Of a DNA stretch of 8,025 nt, positions 4,329 to 8,025 are shown piece by piece. The stretch's first letter is position 1. Each line of letters opens with the position of its first letter. The translations under genes were made by a program, and so were the position numbers. Below the pieces are notes generated by a model. That model was given only the letters and a program-made list of their open reading frames with translations. It ran no database searches and was not told where the DNA came from. The DNA is taken from positions 1 through 8,025 of the forward strand of contig JANXTD010000601.1 in assembly GCA_025352585.1 (NCBI GenBank), written 5' to 3'. The DNA is from Fimbriiglobus sp. Lineage in GTDB: Bacteria > Planctomycetota > Planctomycetia > Gemmatales > Gemmataceae.

Positions 4329-7300
4329 ATGCGCCGACCCCTCTCCCTATTGAGCCTCCTGATCGTCGCCGCGGCGGCGACGGCGGCCCCGCCCGCGCCG
4401 CCGGCCGAGTTCGCCCAGCCGCAGTCGGCCCCCAAGCCGCCGCCGTTCGCCGTCAACTACGTCGATCAGGGCAAGTACGACCCCGCGCTGAAAGGCCTGT
4501 CCGCGCCCGAGGGCTTCCAGGTCGAGGTCGTCTCCGACGCCCCGACGGTCATCAACCCCGTCGGCATGACCTTCGGCCCCGACGGCACGCTGTTCGTGCT
4601 CGAGTGGTCGGTGGACGCGATCACCGGCAGCAAGTGGTTCGAGTTCAAGGAGACCTTCCGCTTCCGCGACGGCACGACCAAGCAGGTCGCCACGATGCGC
4701 AAGTTCAGCGTCGATCCGGTGAAAGTGCTCACGCTCAACGCCGCGACCGGCAAGTACGACAGCGCCGTGCCGATCATCGCCGAGGAGCTGCCCTCGACGG
4801 TGCTGATCCACGACGGCTGGCTCTACACCACCGGCCGCGGCACGGTCCGCCGCTACAAGCAGACGCGGCCGGGCGGCCCGTGGGACCTGCGCGAGACCAT
4901 CGCCCAGGGATTCTGCGGCTTCCACCACCACCAGGTGTCCGGCCTGACCATCGGCCTCGACGGCAAGCTCTACATCACCGCCGGCGACGACGACAACTTC
5001 GCGGAAGGCTCCGACGGCAGCCGCGCGACGGTGATGCGCACCGGGGCGATCTTCCGCTGCAACCCCGACGGCTCGCAGATGGAGACCTTTTCGCTCGGCT
5101 ACCGCAACCCGTACCGCGACATCGCCACCGACGACAAATTCAACTTCTTCCACGCCGACAACGACAACGAGGACGGCAGCAAGTTCACCGGCTGCCGGCT
5201 GATGCACGTCGCCGAGGACGCCGACTACGGCTGGCGGCTCCAACCCGGCGCGCGATGCTGCCGCCCGGACGCGACGCGCGGGGCCGTCGCCGGCGAGCTG
5301 CCCGGCAAGCTGCCGCCGATGCTCAAGACCGGCCGCGGCTCGCCCGCCGGCGTCCTGATTTACAACGACACGCGCCTGCCCGAGCACTACCGCGGCCTGA
5401 TGTACTACCCCGACGTGTTCCGCAAGAGCGTGCGGGCCTACAAGTTGCGCGAGTCCGGCGCGAGCTTCGCGGTCAGCCACGAGTTCGAGTTCCTGAAGTC
5501 CGAGGACCCGCTGTTCCGGCCGTGCCAGATGGTCACCGGGCCGGACGGCGCGATCTACGTCTGCGACTGGCGCACCGACTCCGGCGGCGCGGGCCGGCTC
5601 TCCGGCGACGGCAAGAACGGCCGCATCTACCGCCTCAAGTGGGTGGGGACGAAGGAGCACCCCGCCCTGCCCTTGCGCGGGATGGACTCGTGGGCCAAGG
5701 TCATCGCGTTGCCGACGGCCGAACTCGCGGCCAAGCTCGACGCCCCGGACATGAGCGACCGCGTCGAGGCCCGCAAGGAACTCGTCCGCCGCGGGGCCGC
5801 CGGCCGCGACAAGGTGCTCAAGCGCTTGGTCAGCGGCAAGTACAGCGACGCCGGCCGGCTGTCGGCGCTGGGCGTGCTGCAAGCCAACTGGTCGGGCGAC
5901 GTGGCCGACCTGTTCCGGCTGCTGCTCAACGACGCCTCGCCCGACGTGCGTCGGCTCGCCGTCGAGGCGATCGCCCGGCACGCCACCCCGAAAGACCCCC
6001 GCGAATTCGAGGCGCTTAGCAAACTCGCCGCGGACGAGCACCCGGCGGTGCGCCGCGCCGCGATGATCGGCCTGGGCCGACTCGGGGCCGACGGCACCGC
6101 CGACGTGCTGATCAACGCATGGCGCGCCGACGACGGCAAGGACGCCTTCCTGAGCGACAGCATCACGCGCGGCCTGGAGCGCCTGGGCAAGCCGGGCATG
6201 GACGCGCTGCTGGCGGTCGCCCGCTCCGGCAACGCGCCCGACCTCGACCGCGCCGCGGCGGCCTTCCTGACCTTCCGCACCGAGGCGGCCGTCAAGGCGC
6301 TGCCCGAGATGCTGACCGACGCGCACCTGCCGCCGGCCGAGCGCGCGGCACTCTTGCGCTCCTACGCCAACTACCAGTTCGACCCGCCGATGGCGATGGC
6401 CGGCGTGGCGACCTTCCTGGCCGCGCGGCCCGACGAGTCGCCGGCGGTCAAGATCGCCGGGGTCGAGGTGCTGGCCGGTACCAACAGCCTCGACTCGCCG
6501 GCGGCGGTGAACTTCGTGCTGTCCCAGCTCGACGCCGCCGACGGCGCGACCCGCGAGAGCGCGCTCGCGGCCATCGCCGGCAGCCGCCTCGCCGCCGCGA
6601 CCGACCGCCTCGTCGCGATGCTCGCCGACGCCAAGCGGCCGGCGGCCGAGCGCCTGAGCGTCTTGAAGGCGCTACGCTCCGCGGCCGGCGGGGCGGCGGT
6701 CAAGCCGCTCGTCGAGTTGCTGGCCCGCCCCGAGCCGGCGGCGCTCAAAGTCGAGGCGCTGAAGGCCCTGAGTGCGGCGTCGGTGGAGGAGGCCCGCAAG
6801 GTCGCCGTGACTCTGCTCGACCAGCCCGACCCGAGCCTTTTGAACGAGGCGGTGCTGGTGCTGGGCACCACGCCGCCAGGGGCGCTGCTCGTCGGCGAGC
6901 GCTTCGCCGCCAAGAAGTTGCCGCGCGAGCTGTTCCAGCGGGTCAGCGAGGCGCTGCAGAAGTTCCCGACCGACCCCGCGGTGGCGAAGGTCTACAACGA
7001 GGTCATGAAGGGCGGCTTGCTCGTGTCGCTGGACCCCGGCCGCGTCGAGCAGATCCGCAAGCTCGTCGCCACGCAGGGCAACCCGATCCGCGGCAAGCAG
7101 TTGTACCTCAACACCAAGCTCGTGTCGTGCGCTGGGTGCCACCGCATGGAGGGCGTCGGCGGCGCGGTCGGCCCTGACCTGACGCGGCTCTGGGACACCA
7201 TGACGCTCGAAAAGATCCTCGAGTCGATCGTCGAGCCGAGTAAGGAGATCAAGGAGGGCTACCAGTCGTACGTCGCCTCCACGAGTGACGGCCAGACGTA

Positions 7301-7961
7301 CTCCGGCCTGAAAATCTCCGAGACGGCGCAGCAGGTCGTGATCCGCGACGCCAGCGGCCGGGACGTGCGGCTCTCGAAGGATGACATCGACCAACTCGGG
7401 GTCACGAAGCTGTCGCTGATGCCGGACAACGCCGTGAGCCAACTGACGTTCGACCAGTTCATCGACCTGCTGGCGTTCCTGAAGAACCGCACGGCGCAGG
7501 AGTCGCTGCGCGGCGTGGTCATGGACTACAACGTCGTGACCGGCCAGGCGCTGCGGCTGCGGGACGCGGCCGCCTGGGAGGCGTCTCCGCGCGACATCCC
7601 GGCGAAGCTGCTGCAGCCGGCTTCGGCCCCCGACGGCCGGCTCGACCTGACGCCACTGCTGCCGCAAGGGCCGAAGTCGGGCGTGTACGCCGTGACCTAC
7701 GTCTACACGGAGAAGCCGCAGCGGGTGACGCTCCACGTCGCGGCGGACGACGGGGTCCGGGTCCGCGTCGGCGGCAAGGTCGTCCTGGAGCAGAAGGAGC
7801 CGGCAATCCCGTACCCCATGCGCACGGGGCTGAAGGCCGAGGTCGAGTTGAGCGCCGGCTGGACGCCGATCGTGGTCAAATTGGCCCGCAACGCCAAGGA
7901 GACGCGCCTGACCCTGTTCCTGGAGGGCGAGGGCCTCCGCAGCTCGACGCGGCCTGAGTAA
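4329..7961 (+). CDS. PVC-type putative membrane-bound dehydrogenase with HEAT-like repeats, CxxCH heme domain and C-terminal PA14-like domain
   Basis: The protein has 1210 residues and is exported. It has a signal peptide (MRRPLSLLSLLIVAAAATAA), then a Pro-rich linker. Residues about 55-440 form a sorbosone/glucose-dehydrogenase-like propeller of the Pirellula/Verrucomicrobium type (TIGR02604-like), with GFHHHQVSGLTIGLDGKLYI (197-216), LGYRNPYR (256-263), ADNDNEDG (276-283) and the closing VCDWR...GRIYRLKW (411-438). Residues about 450-880 are HEAT-like helical repeats rich in Ala/Leu/Arg. A c-type heme site C934AGCH938, with the likely distal ligand Met1031 in SLMPDN, matches the TIGR02603-like domain (about 918-1054). 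Residues about 1065-1200 look like a PA14-type sandwich (VAADDGVRVRVGGKVVLEQ). The presumed role is oxidation of a sugar or related compound, with electrons passed to the attached heme; the substrate is unknown. GGAG stands 9 nt before the ATG. The stop is TAA at 7959-7961. Confidence 0.92.
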   Translation: MRRPLSLLSLLIVAAAATAAPPAPPAEFAQPQSAPKPPPFAVNYVDQGKYDPALKGLSAPEGFQVEVVSDAPTVINPVGMTFGPDGTLFVLEWSVDAITGSKWFEFKETFRFRDGTTKQVATMRKFSVDPVKVLTLNAATGKYDSAVPIIAEELPSTVLIHDGWLYTTGRGTVRRYKQTRPGGPWDLRETIAQGFCGFHHHQVSGLTIGLDGKLYITAGDDDNFAEGSDGSRATVMRTGAIFRCNPDGSQMETFSLGYRNPYRDIATDDKFNFFHADNDNEDGSKFTGCRLMHVAEDADYGWRLQPGARCCRPDATRGAVAGELPGKLPPMLKTGRGSPAGVLIYNDTRLPEHYRGLMYYPDVFRKSVRAYKLRESGASFAVSHEFEFLKSEDPLFRPCQMVTGPDGAIYVCDWRTDSGGAGRLSGDGKNGRIYRLKWVGTKEHPALPLRGMDSWAKVIALPTAELAAKLDAPDMSDRVEARKELVRRGAAGRDKVLKRLVSGKYSDAGRLSALGVLQANWSGDVADLFRLLLNDASPDVRRLAVEAIARHATPKDPREFEALSKLAADEHPAVRRAAMIGLGRLGADGTADVLINAWRADDGKDAFLSDSITRGLERLGKPGMDALLAVARSGNAPDLDRAAAAFLTFRTEAAVKALPEMLTDAHLPPAERAALLRSYANYQFDPPMAMAGVATFLAARPDESPAVKIAGVEVLAGTNSLDSPAAVNFVLSQLDAADGATRESALAAIAGSRLAAATDRLVAMLADAKRPAAERLSVLKALRSAAGGAAVKPLVELLARPEPAALKVEALKALSAASVEEARKVAVTLLDQPDPSLLNEAVLVLGTTPPGALLVGERFAAKKLPRELFQRVSEALQKFPTDPAVAKVYNEVMKGGLLVSLDPGRVEQIRKLVATQGNPIRGKQLYLNTKLVSCAGCHRMEGVGGAVGPDLTRLWDTMTLEKILESIVEPSKEIKEGYQSYVASTSDGQTYSGLKISETAQQVVIRDASGRDVRLSKDDIDQLGVTKLSLMPDNAVSQLTFDQFIDLLAFLKNRTAQESLRGVVMDYNVVTGQALRLRDAAAWEASPRDIPAKLLQPASAPDGRLDLTPLLPQGPKSGVYAVTYVYTEKPQRVTLHVAADDGVRVRVGGKVVLEQKEPAIPYPMRTGLKAEVELSAGWTPIVVKLARNAKETRLTLFLEGEGLRSSTRPE

Positions 7962-7977
7962 CGGCTTTGGCGAGCCG
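7962..7977 (+). other. Short hairpin directly after the dehydrogenase stop
   Basis: CGGCT (7962-7966) pairs with AGCCG (7973-7977) around a 6-nt loop, starting at the base after the stop codon. No T-run follows, so it is not a standard intrinsic terminator. It may be the outer part of the larger palindromic element that follows. Confidence 0.35.
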
Positions 7978-7984
7978 GAAGCGT

Positions 7985-8025
7985 CAGCGCCCGGAGGTTT
8001 CCGCGTTCGGAACCTTTGGGCGCTG
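7985..8025. repeat. Long palindromic element, REP-like, cut by the window end
   Basis: CAGCGCCC (7985-7992) pairs with GGGCGCTG (8018-8025). Inside it, AGGTT (7995-7999) pairs with AACCT (8011-8015) and CCG (8001-8003) with CGG (8008-8010) around a CGTT loop. As RNA, the two Gs at 7993-7994 can also wobble-pair with the two Us at 8016-8017, leaving a single bulge. The upstream bases GGCGAGCCGGAAGCGT (7969-7984) recall a dispersed intergenic repeat I associate with planctomycete genomes; this is from memory and unverified. It could act as a transcript-end stabiliser or terminator for the dehydrogenase gene. Confidence 0.6.

Noticed and set aside
2246..4456. 736-codon minus-strand frame across the propeller gene and the divergent intergenic region
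   Set aside because: It is an Arg/Gly/Ala-rich shadow frame that would cross the start of the opposing dehydrogenase gene. The propeller frame has the signal peptide and blade motifs.
4347..6326. 659-codon open frame on the minus strand inside the dehydrogenase gene
   Set aside because: It is the antisense of a clearly conserved multidomain protein. Its composition is Val/Ala/Gly/Arg-rich with no recognisable motif, as expected of a GC-rich shadow frame.
1..8025. CRISPR array, tRNA/rRNA genes, insertion sequence
   Set aside because: No regularly spaced repeats with unique spacers, no cloverleaf or rRNA-like segment, and no transposase or flanking inverted repeats were seen.

Overview
The window looks like a high-GC planctomycete chromosome, most likely of the Gemmataceae/Isosphaerales kind. 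The basis is the 1210-residue protein that joins a Pirellula/Verrucomicrobium-type putative dehydrogenase propeller, HEAT-like repeats and a CxxCH heme domain in one exported chain. That architecture is characteristic of the PVC bacteria. The secreted PQQ-like propeller and a beta-barrel protein end with a terminal Phe support a Gram-negative-type envelope. The genus cannot be fixed from this sequence alone.

Layout. 1-90 (+) is the 3' end of an outer-membrane beta-barrel-like gene. 61-898 (-) is a two-gene unit: a zeta-toxin/COG4185-type P-loop kinase followed by an 89-residue protein. The small gene starts with GTG inside the toxin stop region (8-nt overlap), and its own end overlaps the barrel gene tail-to-tail by 30 nt. 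1018-1889 (-) is a second two-gene unit: a 77-residue DUF350-like membrane protein followed 5 nt later by a 210-residue exported protein of unknown function. 2026-4056 (-) is an exported PQQ-like beta-propeller protein with a proline-rich insert of three motif copies and a Lys/Asp/Pro tail of about 100 residues. 4057-4328 is a divergent intergenic region. 4329-7961 (+) is the large dehydrogenase/HEAT/cytochrome c protein. 7962-8025 is non-coding and strongly palindromic, and it runs off the window end.

How the parts may work together. The divergent propeller and multidomain heme protein are both exported and may share regulation from the 272-bp region between them; joint action is an inference. 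The kinase and its 89-residue partner look like a toxin-antitoxin pair in toxin-first order and are the best candidate here for an under-described system. The DUF350 pair is probably an envelope module of unknown role. No tRNA, rRNA, CRISPR array, transposase or phage gene was found.
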